Below are positions 30,497 to 40,251 of a DNA stretch of 64,000 nucleotides, one piece after another. The position numbers were made by a program, and so were the translations under genes. Numbering within the stretch: the first letter of the stretch is position 1; every line of letters starts with the position of its first letter. Where the stretch lies: contig NC_008554.1 in assembly GCF_000014965.1 (NCBI RefSeq), positions 62,001 to 126,000 on the forward strand. Direction: 5' to 3'. The notes below the pieces were generated by a model. That model was not told the origin of the DNA. It worked only from the letters and a program-made list of their open reading frames with translations, and did no database searches. Source of the DNA: Syntrophobacter fumaroxidans MPOB. GTDB taxonomy: Bacteria > Desulfobacterota > Syntrophobacteria > Syntrophobacterales > Syntrophobacteraceae.

Positions 30497-31741
30497 ATGA
30501 CAATGGAACACCCCAAGCTGCGTTACGGACTGGAAGCTTTGCCCATGCAACACGAAGGACAGAACATGATCCTTCTCAGGGACCGAATGGGCCACAGCTC
30601 GGACTCCCTGCTGCTTTCTCCCGTTGTTGCGGAACTGGTGATCCGCATGGACGGAACGAATTCCTTTCGGGATCTGCAGGCCCTTTTCCTGCGCATGACC
30701 GGTGAAATGCTGTACACGGAGACGCTCGACGAAATCGTGCAGAAACTGGACCAGAACCTCTTCCTCGAGAATGCGAGATTCATCGATCATGTGGCAAGGC
30801 AGGTCGCGCGCTACCGGGACGATCCCGTGAGAAGGATGCGGCACGCCGGGCAGAGCTACCCGAGCGATGCGGAGCTGTTGAATCGGCGGCTGGAGGGGTT
30901 TTTCTCGGCGGAAGACGGAGGCCCCGGGCTTCCGGGGGCGGCGCGCGACAACCGGCCCGTGCTGGGACTGGTCGCTCCACATATCGACATTCAGGCTGGC
31001 GGCCGGTGCTTTGCGCATGCCTACAAGGCCGCCGCGGATTCCGTTTCGCCGCGGACCTGGATCGTGCTCGGCACCGGGCATGAACTGGTATCCAACTATT
31101 TCGCTCTGACCGCCAAGGACTTCGAGACCCCCCTGGGGCTGGTCGGTCATGACGAAGAATGCTGCGCGCATCTGGTTAATTCGGCGAAGCGCGATATCCT
31201 TGCCGGCGAATACAACCACGTACGGGAACACACGGTGGAATTCCAGGCTGTATTCCTGGCTTATGTCCAGCCGGGGGCGAAGATCGTGCCCCTCCTGTGC
31301 TCCTTTTCGCACGAGGACCTGGAAACGGACGGGGAATACATCGATCATTTCGCCGGTCTCCTTCGCGACCTGGTGCTTACCCGTTCCGTGGGAATTCTGG
31401 CCAGCGTCGACCTGGCCCACATCGGTCCGCGCTACGGGGACCGCTTCCAGCCGACCGACAGCACGGTGAAGGACCACATGGCCTCGGACCGCGGGCTTGT
31501 GGAAAGCCTGCGCGAATGCGACGCCGAAGCTTTCATCCGCCAGATCCGCCTCGAAGGAAACCGGCGGAAAATCTGCGGGGTCGCGCCCCTGTATGTGCTG
31601 GCCCAAGCGCTCTCCGGTCTCGCGCAGGGACGGCTCCTGGATCACGCGCACGTCAGGGTCGATCCCTATGGGTCTTTCGTCACCTTTGCGAGCATGATTT
31701 TCCATGGGACGCAGGCGAGCCCTGGGTCGGATTCGGAGTGA
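30497..31741 (+). CDS. Memo-family protein (AmmeMemoRadiSam component B-like) with N-terminal extension
   Basis: The C-terminal two thirds (about residues 140-414) match the Memo family, related to class III non-haem iron dioxygenases: GLVAPHIDIQAGG, VLGTGHE, REHTVEFQAVF and SVDLAHIGPRYGD blocks carry the conserved histidines. The N-terminal 120 residues are helical and resemble a PqqD-like winged-helix module. Memo, AMMECR1 and a radical SAM protein usually co-occur as the AmmeMemoRadiSam system; neither partner is in this window. The ATG at 30497 was chosen because upstream codons are not family-like. The chemistry is unknown. Confidence 0.8.
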   Translation: MTMEHPKLRYGLEALPMQHEGQNMILLRDRMGHSSDSLLLSPVVAELVIRMDGTNSFRDLQALFLRMTGEMLYTETLDEIVQKLDQNLFLENARFIDHVARQVARYRDDPVRRMRHAGQSYPSDAELLNRRLEGFFSAEDGGPGLPGAARDNRPVLGLVAPHIDIQAGGRCFAHAYKAAADSVSPRTWIVLGTGHELVSNYFALTAKDFETPLGLVGHDEECCAHLVNSAKRDILAGEYNHVREHTVEFQAVFLAYVQPGAKIVPLLCSFSHEDLETDGEYIDHFAGLLRDLVLTRSVGILASVDLAHIGPRYGDRFQPTDSTVKDHMASDRGLVESLRECDAEAFIRQIRLEGNRRKICGVAPLYVLAQALSGLAQGRLLDHAHVRVDPYGSFVTFASMIFHGTQASPGSDSE

Positions 31742-31793
31742 TGCCCGCAATGCCGCAAGGCTCAAGAGGGAGCCGCCGGTTCATGACGGTCTG

Positions 31794-32720
31794 TCAGAGA
31801 AGATCGGGAGGGAACGCAACCACCCGGTCGACGCTGTCCGCTCCGGCCAGGAGCATCACGAGCCGGTCAAGGCCGAGGGCTATTCCGGCGCATTGCGGAA
31901 GATGCTCTATGGCGGCCAGAAAGGCTTCCGGCATCGGTCTTGATGAAAGCCCCGCCTCGTGTCGGTCCGCGAGTACCGCCTCGAAGCGCTTCCGCTGCTC
32001 CGCGGGATCGGTCAGTTCCGTGAAGCCGTTGGCAAGCTCGATTCCTGCCCAATACAGCTCGAAGCGCTCTGCCACGGGGGGGGCGGAGTCCTTCAGACGG
32101 GCCAGTGCGGCCCGTTCGGGTGGATAGTCTTCCAAAAAGCAGGGGTTGGGGAACCCGAGATAGGGCTCCACCTTCGTCACCAGGTCGACATCGAAGCGGT
32201 CGGGGTCAAAGTCGACGACCGGGTCCCATCCCGCAAGGCGTAAGAAGGCGTCGCGAACGGTCAGGGATTCCCATGGTTTTCCGGGTTCGATCACGCTGCC
32301 GCGGCATGTCCCCCCACCCGTGGCCGCTCCGAAGGCACAAACCTCGTGCAGCAGCTCCACGCAATCCCGTTGCATGTCCTTGTAGCTCGCTCCCGTTCGG
32401 TACCATTCCAGCAAAGTGAACTCCGGGTGGTGCAATCGGCCCCTTTCTCCGCTTCGGAAAACGGGGGTGAGCTGGAAGAGTTTCCCGTATCCGGCCGCCA
32501 GGAGGCGCTTCATGTAAAGCTCCGGGCTGGTTGCGAGAAAAAAGCCGTCACCGGCGGGCACGGCTTCGATATTGAGCTCGGGAGCGGGAGCCGGGGTCAG
32601 CAACGGGGTCTGGACTTCCAGGAATCCCGCCCGCCGGAAGTGACTGCGAATGCGCTCGATGACCCGGGAGCGGAGCTCGAGCGCGTCGCGCTTTGCGGAC
32701 AGGATATTCCGTTCCGGCAT
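31794..32720 (-). CDS. epmA: EF-P beta-lysyltransferase (PoxA/GenX/YjeA)
   Basis: EpmA is a truncated class-II lysyl-tRNA synthetase that attaches (R)-beta-lysine to elongation factor P. Residues show class-II motif 2 (RSGERGRLHHPEFTLLEW) and a C-terminal motif 3 (GIALGLDRLVML), with no anticodon-binding domain; 308 residues is the normal size. It starts only 4 bp after the efp stop, so efp-epmA form a unit. EpmB (lysine 2,3-aminomutase) is not in the window. A run of eight C in the coding strand (G8 at about 32077-32084) is notable but the frame is intact. Confidence 0.93.
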   Translation of the reverse strand: MPERNILSAKRDALELRSRVIERIRSHFRRAGFLEVQTPLLTPAPAPELNIEAVPAGDGFFLATSPELYMKRLLAAGYGKLFQLTPVFRSGERGRLHHPEFTLLEWYRTGASYKDMQRDCVELLHEVCAFGAATGGGTCRGSVIEPGKPWESLTVRDAFLRLAGWDPVVDFDPDRFDVDLVTKVEPYLGFPNPCFLEDYPPERAALARLKDSAPPVAERFELYWAGIELANGFTELTDPAEQRKRFEAVLADRHEAGLSSRPMPEAFLAAIEHLPQCAGIALGLDRLVMLLAGADSVDRVVAFPPDLL

Positions 32721-32724
32721 GGTC

Positions 32725-33297
32725 CTACACTTTGACGCGTTCCACGTAGCTGCCGTTGCGCGTGTCGATCTTGAGCGTTTCTCCCTCTTCGATAAAAAGA
32801 GGAACCTGGATGATGAAACCGGTTTCCATCGTGGCGGGCTTCGTAGCCCCCGCCGCGGTGTCGCCCTTTATCCCGGGGTCGGACCGGATCACCTTCAGCT
32901 CGACGAAGTTGGGAAGGCTGATGCCGATCGGGCGCCCCTGAAACATCAGCATGCTGACGACGAGGTTCTCGATGAGATAGTTGGTGGCGTCTCCGACCTG
33001 GGCGGCGGACATCTCGATCTGCTCGTAGGAAGTCGTATTCATGAAGTGATAGCTGTCTCCCTGCTTGTAGAGAAACTGCATGTCCTGTTCTTCCAGATCG
33101 GCGCTCTGAAACTTGTCTCCCGACCGGTAGGTGCGGTCGAACTGCGACCCGGTGATCATGTTTTTCAAGCGACAGCGGTACAGGGCCTGCCCTTTGCCCG
33201 GTTTGGAGAATTCGAAATCGACGATGATGTACGGCTCTCCGTCCATTTCCAGTTTGAGGCCCTTGCGCAGGTCGCCCGCGGTCAGTGTGACTCCCAT
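32725..33297 (-). CDS. efp: Elongation factor P
   Basis: EF-P rescues ribosomes stalled at polyproline. The loop FSKPGKGQA carries K35, equivalent to the E. coli K34 that EpmA modifies, so beta-lysylation is expected given epmA downstream. KOW-like domain I and two OB domains fill 190 residues. A good promoter lies at 33342-33371 on the minus strand, and AAAGGAAA precedes the ATG. Confidence 0.96.
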   Translation of the reverse strand: MGVTLTAGDLRKGLKLEMDGEPYIIVDFEFSKPGKGQALYRCRLKNMITGSQFDRTYRSGDKFQSADLEEQDMQFLYKQGDSYHFMNTTSYEQIEMSAAQVGDATNYLIENLVVSMLMFQGRPIGISLPNFVELKVIRSDPGIKGDTAAGATKPATMETGFIIQVPLFIEEGETLKIDTRNGSYVERVKV

Positions 33298-33341
33298 GTA
33301 ATTTCCTTTCTTTCGGATTGATTACCCAAATCAAATTACCT

Positions 33342-34761
<1,420 letters not shown>

Positions 34762-34911
34762 TGCGCCCGGCTCACGGCAGTTTGCGGAAATGACGGGACA
34801 GGGCTTGAAGGGTTGCCGGCGTCACGGGTGCTGCGTCTCGAATCGGCTCGAACCGGTGAGCTCCGGTATCGAACGGAACCGTTGGACGGCTCGCCATTGC
34901 CGCGGCACGCC

Positions 34912-34965
34912 TTGAGGCGAACCGGTCGGAACCCGTCTTGAGGTGAACTACATTGAGGTGAACTA
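34912..34965 (+). repeat. Three short direct repeats upstream of the tRNA-Cys promoter
   Basis: TTGAGGCGAACCG (34912), TTGAGGTGAACTA (34938) and TTGAGGTGAACTA (34953) share orientation; the last two are 15 bp apart, the first two 26 bp. They end four bases before the -35 box and could be an activator site or simple sequence duplication. Confidence 0.5.
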
Positions 34966-34969
34966 GCCC

Positions 34970-34998
34970 TTGACAGGATCCCGCATTTCCGGTACAAA
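34970..34998 (+). promoter_or_regulatory. Sigma-70 promoter of tRNA-Cys
   Basis: Perfect TTGACA at 34970-34975 and TACAAA at 34993-34998 with a 17-bp spacer. The predicted start at about 35005 is ten bases before the mature tRNA. Three copies of a TTGAGGYGAACYR-like word lie just upstream. Confidence 0.75.
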
Positions 34999-35014
34999 GA
35001 GCAGATCATGTTCC

Positions 35015-35089
35015 GGCGGCATACCCAAGTGGTAAGGGAGCGGTCTGCAAAACCGTTATTCAGCGGTTCAAATCCGCTTGCCGCCTCCA
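35015..35089 (+). tRNA. tRNA-Cys (GCA)
   Basis: The cloverleaf folds with acceptor GGCGGCA / TGCCGCC, discriminator T and encoded CCA. The anticodon stem GCGGT / ACCGT holds the loop CTGCAAA, anticodon GCA. The T-loop is GTTCAAAT. A strong promoter and a terminator flank it. Confidence 0.95.
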
Positions 35090-35090
35090 G

Positions 35091-35142
35091 AAAAATCAAG
35101 GGGTCACGGTCCCGGTACCGTGGCCCCTTTTTTGATTTTTCT
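35091..35142 (+). terminator. Rho-independent terminator after tRNA-Cys
   Basis: An 11-bp stem GGGGTCACGGT / ACCGTGGCCCC (35100-35110 and 35117-35127) is followed by six T. The flanks AAAAATCA and TGATTTTT extend the pairing, so it could work in both directions. Confidence 0.85.
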
Positions 35143-35252
35143 TCCGGTTCAAAAATATCGATTGATTTTTCGACGTCCCGAACGGCCTATGGCCGCCGAA
35201 CGACGGGATCGTTTGCCTGGGTACGCATCCTTTCAATTTGCGCGGGAAAGCC

Positions 35253-36035
35253 ATGAACGGGCGTAAAGAAGCGACGTTGTTCGTTCCGTGTATCATCGAC
35301 GGCATGTACCCCGAAGTGGGTGAGGCCATGGTCGAGGTACTTCGAAGACTGGGAGTGGAGCTGTGCTATCCCGCCGGCCAGACATGCTGCGGCCAGCCGG
35401 CTTTCAAGGCCGGGTACCGGAAGGAAGCCGTGGTGGCGGCCAGGCATTTCATCAGGACCTTCGAAAGTGCCGGGACCGTTGTCTGCCCATCCGGGTCCTG
35501 CGTGGCCATGGTTCGGCACCGATACCCGGAACTGTTCAGGGACGACCCCGGGTGGCTGGAGAAGGCCCGCGCCGTGGGCGGGCGGGTTTTCGAGCTGACC
35601 GAATACCTGGTGGACGTGCTGGGGATCGAAGATGTCGGAGCGCGATACCGCGGGAAGGTCACCTATCACGATTCCTGTGATCTGCTGCGTGGTCTCGGAG
35701 TGCGCGAACAGCCCCGAAAGCTGATCGGGCGGGTGCGGGATGTGGAGTTCGTGGAAATGAAGGACTCCGAGCGGTGCTGCGGTTTCGGAGGCGTCTTCTC
35801 GTTCAAGTACGGCGACATCTCGACGGCTATCCTCAAGGACAAGGTGAGGAACATCCTCGATTCCGGGGCGGACACCGTGGTTGGATGCGACATGGGTTGC
35901 CTGATGAACATCCAGGGGATTCTCAGCCGCACTCGGCATCCCGTTCGGGCGATGCATATCGCTCAACTCCTGGCAGGCTCCAGCGATGCCCTGCCGTCAC
36001 CTGCCCGGCGGGTTCCTCACCCGCCGTGTCGGTGA
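35253..36035 (+). CDS. lutA: (Fe-S)-binding protein LutA/LldE
   Basis: LutA is the two-CCG-domain subunit of the iron-sulfur L-lactate oxidation complex LutABC (LldEFG). Two CCG motifs are visible: QTCCGQPAF near the N-terminus and SERCCGFGGVFS in the second half, each with upstream cysteines, plus a C-terminal VGCDMGCL. The domain binds a noncubane [4Fe-4S] cluster in related heterodisulfide reductases. It lies 18 bp before lutB. The ATG at 35253 gives 260 residues; five codons of open frame precede it. Confidence 0.9.
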   Translation: MNGRKEATLFVPCIIDGMYPEVGEAMVEVLRRLGVELCYPAGQTCCGQPAFKAGYRKEAVVAARHFIRTFESAGTVVCPSGSCVAMVRHRYPELFRDDPGWLEKARAVGGRVFELTEYLVDVLGIEDVGARYRGKVTYHDSCDLLRGLGVREQPRKLIGRVRDVEFVEMKDSERCCGFGGVFSFKYGDISTAILKDKVRNILDSGADTVVGCDMGCLMNIQGILSRTRHPVRAMHIAQLLAGSSDALPSPARRVPHPPCR

Positions 36036-36053
36036 ACACTCCGGGGACTCCGT

Positions 36054-37481
36054 ATGACCCGCATAAGGACCGAACTGTTCAGGCAGGAAGCCGGGAAAGC
36101 CCTCAATAACCGGCACCTGCAGGAAGCTTTGAGCGATTTTCAGGAGCGCATCAGCAAGGCCACGGCCACCGCCTTCTCCAGTCTTTCGGATGCGGAGGGG
36201 TTGAGGCTGGAAGCCCGCCGGGCCCGTATGCGGGCCATCGAAAACCTCGACGTTCTACTCGATAGGCTGGCTGACAAAATTCTCAACCGTGGAGGCCGGG
36301 TCTTTTTTGCCCGGGATGCCCGGGAAGCCGTGGAGTATTGCCTTGAGACGGCCAGGCGGCTTGGAGTGAAGAAAGTGGTGAAGGGCAAGTCCATGGTCGC
36401 CGAGGAAATCGGCCTCAACGAGGCTCTGCAGGAGGCCGACATCCAGGTGTGCGAAACGGACGTGGGCGAATTCATCGTCCAACTGGCGGGCGAACCTCCT
36501 TCTCACATCATCGCCCCCGCGGTTCACAAGACAAAGGTGGAAGTGGGCCGGCTCTTCTCGGAAAAGCTCGGGATTCCGTACACCGACGATCCCGTTGCGC
36601 TCACTCGGGCGGCCAGGAATGCGCTTCGGCAGAGATTCCTGGAGGCGGACATGGGAATTTCCGGCTGCAACCTGGCTTGCGCCGAGACCGGCCACATCAC
36701 TACGGTTTCCAACGAGGGCAACATTCGCATGGCCTCGACCTTGCCGCGGGTGCATATCGCCATCATGGGCATGGAAAGGATCGCGGCGCGCCTCGAAGAC
36801 CACGACGTCCTGCTTCGCCTGCTCTGCATGGGCGCCGCCGGCCAGAGGCTGGCGGGCTATGTCTCCTACCTGGGCGGTCCGAGGCAGCCCGACCAGGAAG
36901 ACGGCCCCGATGAATTCCACCTCGTCGTTCTCGACAACGGCAGGTCCAGGATCCTCGCCGATGAGGATTTCCGGGAAATCCTGTGTTGCATCCGCTGCGC
37001 CGCGTGCCTCAACGTGTGTCCGGTGTACGGGAAGATCGGGGGACACGCCTACGGACACGTCTATTGCGGTCCGGTGGGCTCGGTCCTGACTCCGCTGCTC
37101 GTGGGCGTGAACCGGGCGAAAGACCTGTGTCTCGGCGAGACCCTGTGCGGGGCGTGCCGGGACGCGTGCCCTCTTCACATCGATATTCCCGGGATGCTCC
37201 TGCGGCTGCGGTCCAAGCTCGCCGACGGGGATGACGGGTGGGGCGTAAAGCGTGAGCGGCCCGCCGAAAAGCTGTTCTTCACGCTGTGGGCCGGACTCGT
37301 ACGGTCACCCGGTCTCTACGCGCTTGCACTCACCGCGGCGGCTTTCCTGCAACGGTTGCCGCCGGGCGCAAAGGACACCATAACCCGGCTGCCTTACCCG
37401 TTTCACGAGTGGACGCAAAGCCGCGACATCAAGCGTCTCGATGGACGAGCCTTCAGGAAACGGTGGAAGGAACTCCGATAG
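36054..37481 (+). CDS. lutB: Iron-sulfur LUD-domain protein LutB/LldF
   Basis: The N-terminal part has the LUD domain (KKVVKGKSMVAEEIGLNEAL, CNLACAETGHITTVSNEGN). The C-terminal part has two 4Fe-4S motifs, CIRCAACLNVCPVYGKIGGH and CGACRDACPLHIDIP, followed by a hydrophobic helix and the C-terminal LDGRAFRKRW tail. Its length of 475 residues is normal. It passes electrons from lactate oxidation; the acceptor is not known. It is followed by lutC after 9 bp. Confidence 0.92.
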   Translation: MTRIRTELFRQEAGKALNNRHLQEALSDFQERISKATATAFSSLSDAEGLRLEARRARMRAIENLDVLLDRLADKILNRGGRVFFARDAREAVEYCLETARRLGVKKVVKGKSMVAEEIGLNEALQEADIQVCETDVGEFIVQLAGEPPSHIIAPAVHKTKVEVGRLFSEKLGIPYTDDPVALTRAARNALRQRFLEADMGISGCNLACAETGHITTVSNEGNIRMASTLPRVHIAIMGMERIAARLEDHDVLLRLLCMGAAGQRLAGYVSYLGGPRQPDQEDGPDEFHLVVLDNGRSRILADEDFREILCCIRCAACLNVCPVYGKIGGHAYGHVYCGPVGSVLTPLLVGVNRAKDLCLGETLCGACRDACPLHIDIPGMLLRLRSKLADGDDGWGVKRERPAEKLFFTLWAGLVRSPGLYALALTAAAFLQRLPPGAKDTITRLPYPFHEWTQSRDIKRLDGRAFRKRWKELR

Positions 37482-37490
37482 GGGAAGAAG

Positions 37491-38303
37491 ATGAAGCCGA
37501 GCGAGGCGACGGACCGAACACGATTCATGCAAAATGTCAGACGGGCTTTGGGATTTCCTCCGGGGCGGAGAGAAGTCCCCGCAGGATTGTTCCGGGACAG
37601 GCCGGATCGCGAGGTTCTGCGGGCGATCCACGATGCGAAAACCCGCAGCCGGGACTCCCGCCTGGAACTGCTCGAGCTGCTGAGAGAGAGGGCAGGTCCG
37701 CTGAAAATCGGCGTGACGGCGGTCGAGGACGCCGGGGCCGCAGCCCTGGCCGTCGCGCGGCTGGTGCGGGAAACGTGCCCGGAGTGGGGTGTGGAGAAGC
37801 GCGTGGCGGTGTGGCGGCATCCGTTGCCGGCTCGCCTGGACCTGACGCGCATTCTGGCCGACTCGGACGTGCCCGTGTTCACGGCCGGCCTGTGCGCTCC
37901 CGGGCTTGAAGGCATGCCTGCGGAAGAATCACTAGAGCACATCCGCAAAAACGTGGTGGAATCCTGCATCGGAGTGACGGCGGCGGATTATTGCGTCGCG
38001 GACACCGCGACCCTGGTGATGAAGACCAGACCCGGTCAGCCCCGGATGCTCTCCCTCGTTCCTTCCGTTCACATTGCGGTGATTACCCTGGATCAGATTC
38101 TCGCGGACCTCCGGGAGCTTTACGCGTTCCTGAGATGGGAAGCCCGGGAAAGGGAAGATGAAGGGCTGACCAACTGCTTGACGATGGTGACGGGTCCGAG
38201 CAAGACGGCGGACATCGAGCTGTCCATGGTTCACGGCGCACACGGACCGCGCGAGCTCCATATTGTGGTGATCATCGGCCCCGCTGCTTCAACAGCGAAC
38301 TGA
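37491..38303 (+). CDS. lutC: LUD-domain protein LutC/LldG
   Basis: This third subunit has a single LUD domain with the GVTAADYCVADTATLV segment and the C-terminal GPSKTADIELSMVHGAHGPRE block that defines the family. A leading helical part (residues 1-90) is usual. The lut order ABC is complete. No lctP permease or LldR-type regulator is adjacent, so control cannot be read from the sequence. Confidence 0.9.
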   Translation: MKPSEATDRTRFMQNVRRALGFPPGRREVPAGLFRDRPDREVLRAIHDAKTRSRDSRLELLELLRERAGPLKIGVTAVEDAGAAALAVARLVRETCPEWGVEKRVAVWRHPLPARLDLTRILADSDVPVFTAGLCAPGLEGMPAEESLEHIRKNVVESCIGVTAADYCVADTATLVMKTRPGQPRMLSLVPSVHIAVITLDQILADLRELYAFLRWEAREREDEGLTNCLTMVTGPSKTADIELSMVHGAHGPRELHIVVIIGPAASTAN

Positions 38304-38768
38304 GCGCGCGGCGGGCCTCTCGAAATACATCCCTTGCTTTCGCGGGGAGACTCCATGCTCTTGGCTCTCGCCGGCCGCGGCCTGATGGCCGCTCAGTCCT
38401 CGAAAGAGGGTAGAACAGAGGCCCGTGCAGTTCGGAAGGAATGTCTACGGGAACACGGCATTTCGTGGGAGCGCTCGACCCGAAAACGGGGTCCATGCCC
38501 GTCCCTGGATTCCGAGCTCCCCGTTCTCCGTCCTCGAAAGACGTTTTCATCTCAGTCCCCGCAAGTGTGAATCCGTCAGGAATCGTCTTCTGTGCTCTTG
38601 AATATAGACAGTCCCTCCCGTTTCGCAAGCGGGGAGAAACAAGAGCAAATCGCAGGGTCCGGGTGAACGCCGACGCGCGCGCGGCTCGCTCGATCCGGCG
38701 CTTTTCGCGGATCCGCACCGCTGCATGGCTGCGATGGCCGGTGGAGCGGAACGATGTGTCATCCAACT
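38304..38768. other. Intergenic stretch without a recognised gene
   Basis: This region between lutC and the lipoprotein gene has open frames on both strands but none with a clear ribosome-binding site or family signature. Short inverted repeats (for example GGCCGCGGCC near 38370) are present. I see nothing else in it. Confidence 0.4.
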
Positions 38769-39329
38769 CTACGGCAGCTTGTCGATAACGCACTGGGCCA
38801 GCTTCCTGGCCTGCTCCAAATCCTTTGTGCTCACCCTGACTTCCACGACCGCCCGGTCTCGAAGCAGGACCCAGAGCTCCACCGTGTTGTCGACCCTGGC
38901 CCAGAAGGCCTCATCGCCCATGCCTTCCGCGGGATTGACATTCTTGCGGACGACTTTTTGCAGTTTCCATTTCTCGGGCTCGTAGACAACAATGTCCGCA
39001 AAATTGCCTTTGAGGTTGCGATAGGTGCACCCTTTCTCGCCACTGATCGAGACGTCTTCCCGCGGTTCGCCCCTGACGGTTCCGAAGACGGACTCCACTT
39101 CCTCTCGGGACAGGATGCCGCAGGGCTTGAGGGAGGCGAGATCGACACGCCGGTTTACGGACGCGGAAGCCTTGCCCGCGGGTGAAGGCGTGGGATGATT
39201 GGAAAGCGTGGTGGAAGCCGCCGCCGGTTTCTGCGGCTTGTCGGAGGAACTGCTTTGGCCGCAGCCCGGGGAGCACACCAGGAAAACGGTGAGAGCCAGG
39301 AGGACCGTCAGCGTCCGCGGCGTTTGCAT
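38769..39329 (-). CDS. Hypothetical lipoprotein
   Basis: The 186-residue protein has a signal peptide and a lipobox ending Ser-Pro-Gly-Cys (C23), then a low-complexity Ser/Pro/Ala linker (to about residue 60) and a globular alpha-beta domain. The domain begins LKPCGILSREEVESVFG and contains a second cysteine in GEKGCTYRN, a pattern seen in small extracytoplasmic lipoproteins related to DUF3558; a disulphide between the two is plausible. AAGGAG precedes the ATG. Function is unknown. Confidence 0.7.
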   Translation of the reverse strand: MQTPRTLTVLLALTVFLVCSPGCGQSSSSDKPQKPAAASTTLSNHPTPSPAGKASASVNRRVDLASLKPCGILSREEVESVFGTVRGEPREDVSISGEKGCTYRNLKGNFADIVVYEPEKWKLQKVVRKNVNPAEGMGDEAFWARVDNTVELWVLLRDRAVVEVRVSTKDLEQARKLAQCVIDKLP

Positions 39330-39882
39330 GGTTCGAGCTCCTTTTCTCGGGTGCCGTTCATCTCGCCCGATCCGGGCAGGCGTTCCAATGCCGAAAGCTT
39401 ATACCATGCCAGAAAAGAGATTCTTGTCAAGCAGGCGGGACCGGGACAAGGTGGGACCCGGACGACGGTCGCACACAAAAGTGGGCCAAACGGCAGCGCG
39501 GCCCACGGTCTCGACCCTTCCGGCCCGCCCGTTGGAGCCGATCGTGGTGTTTCATCGTGAGCTTCCGGCACACGGGGGCTCGCGGGGGTGAGGACATGGG
39601 GCTTTTCCCGGTTTTGGGAGGGGGCGCCGCCGCGTGCCGCTCAATTTAATGGAACTTCCCTTGCAAATGCTTCGGGATGTCTTTACAATTGGACCAAGAT
39701 GTCTCTCTCGTTTATCAACGGCCGCGTTCTCCGCTGTGAAAAAGAGGAAGCTGTGCCTGGGATAGTTCGGGAGGAGGAGCATTGGGAAGTCTTGTGGGCT
39801 TTGAACGCAGGCCCGGGTTTCTTCAGGAGTAGTCTGTTTCATAAGTGTATCGTCAATCGCACAGCGGAGAGGATTTTAGTTT
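39330..39882. other. Intergenic stretch with the RRM promoter and long leader
   Basis: The first 300 bp carry nothing I can name. A strong promoter at 39661-39689 begins a leader of about 187 nt before the RRM gene. An out-of-phase frame from the ATG at 39699, almost at the predicted transcription start, runs to 39989 across the RRM start but has no ribosome-binding site. Confidence 0.4.
39661..39689 (+). promoter_or_regulatory. Sigma-70 promoter of the RRM protein gene
   Basis: TTGCAA at 39661 and TACAAT at 39684 with a 17-bp spacer. The resulting leader is about 187 nt, which in other bacterial RRM and cold-shock genes often holds regulatory structure. Confidence 0.65.
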
Positions 39883-40251
39883 ATGTCAATGAAACTTTAT
39901 GTGGGCAACCTGTCTTTTCAGACTTCCAGCGAGCAGCTGCGGGAACTCTTCTCGCAGGTCGGCACGGTGGAGTCGGCCACTGTCGTTGAGGACCGTGAAT
40001 CGGGACGGTCGCGCGGTTTTGGCTTTGTTGAAATGTCGACCAAGGAGGAAGGCCAAAAGGCCATCGCCGAGCTCAACGGGAAGGATTTTAACGGCAGGCC
40101 CTTGACCGTCAATGAAGCCAAGCAGAGGGAAGACCGGGGACGCGGCGGGCCCCGTGGGGGATCCGGCGGCGGCCGTGGCGGCTACGGCGGAGGTGGAGGC
40201 CGCGGCGGCGGATTCGGCGGCGGCGGTGGTGGAAGGAAGAAAGGCTGGTAA
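39883..40251 (+). CDS. RRM-type RNA-binding protein with glycine-rich tail
   Basis: One RNA recognition motif fills residues 4-80, with RNP2 LYVGNL (5-10) and RNP1 RGFGFVEM (44-51), the aromatic RNA-stacking residues included. A Gly/Arg-rich tail (86-118, RGG-like repeats) ends in RKKGW. Such small proteins occur in cyanobacteria and deltaproteobacteria and are often cold-induced; an RNA chaperone role is inferred. It has its own promoter. A stable but T-poor hairpin (CCTTCCCA / TGGGAAGG region, 40270-40300) follows the stop. Confidence 0.92.
   Translation: MSMKLYVGNLSFQTSSEQLRELFSQVGTVESATVVEDRESGRSRGFGFVEMSTKEEGQKAIAELNGKDFNGRPLTVNEAKQREDRGRGGPRGGSGGGRGGYGGGGGRGGGFGGGGGGRKKGW

Noticed and set aside
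39552-39842. A 96-codon minus-strand frame antisense to the RRM promoter
   Set aside because: No ribosome-binding site or family signature; it lies across a good plus-strand promoter.
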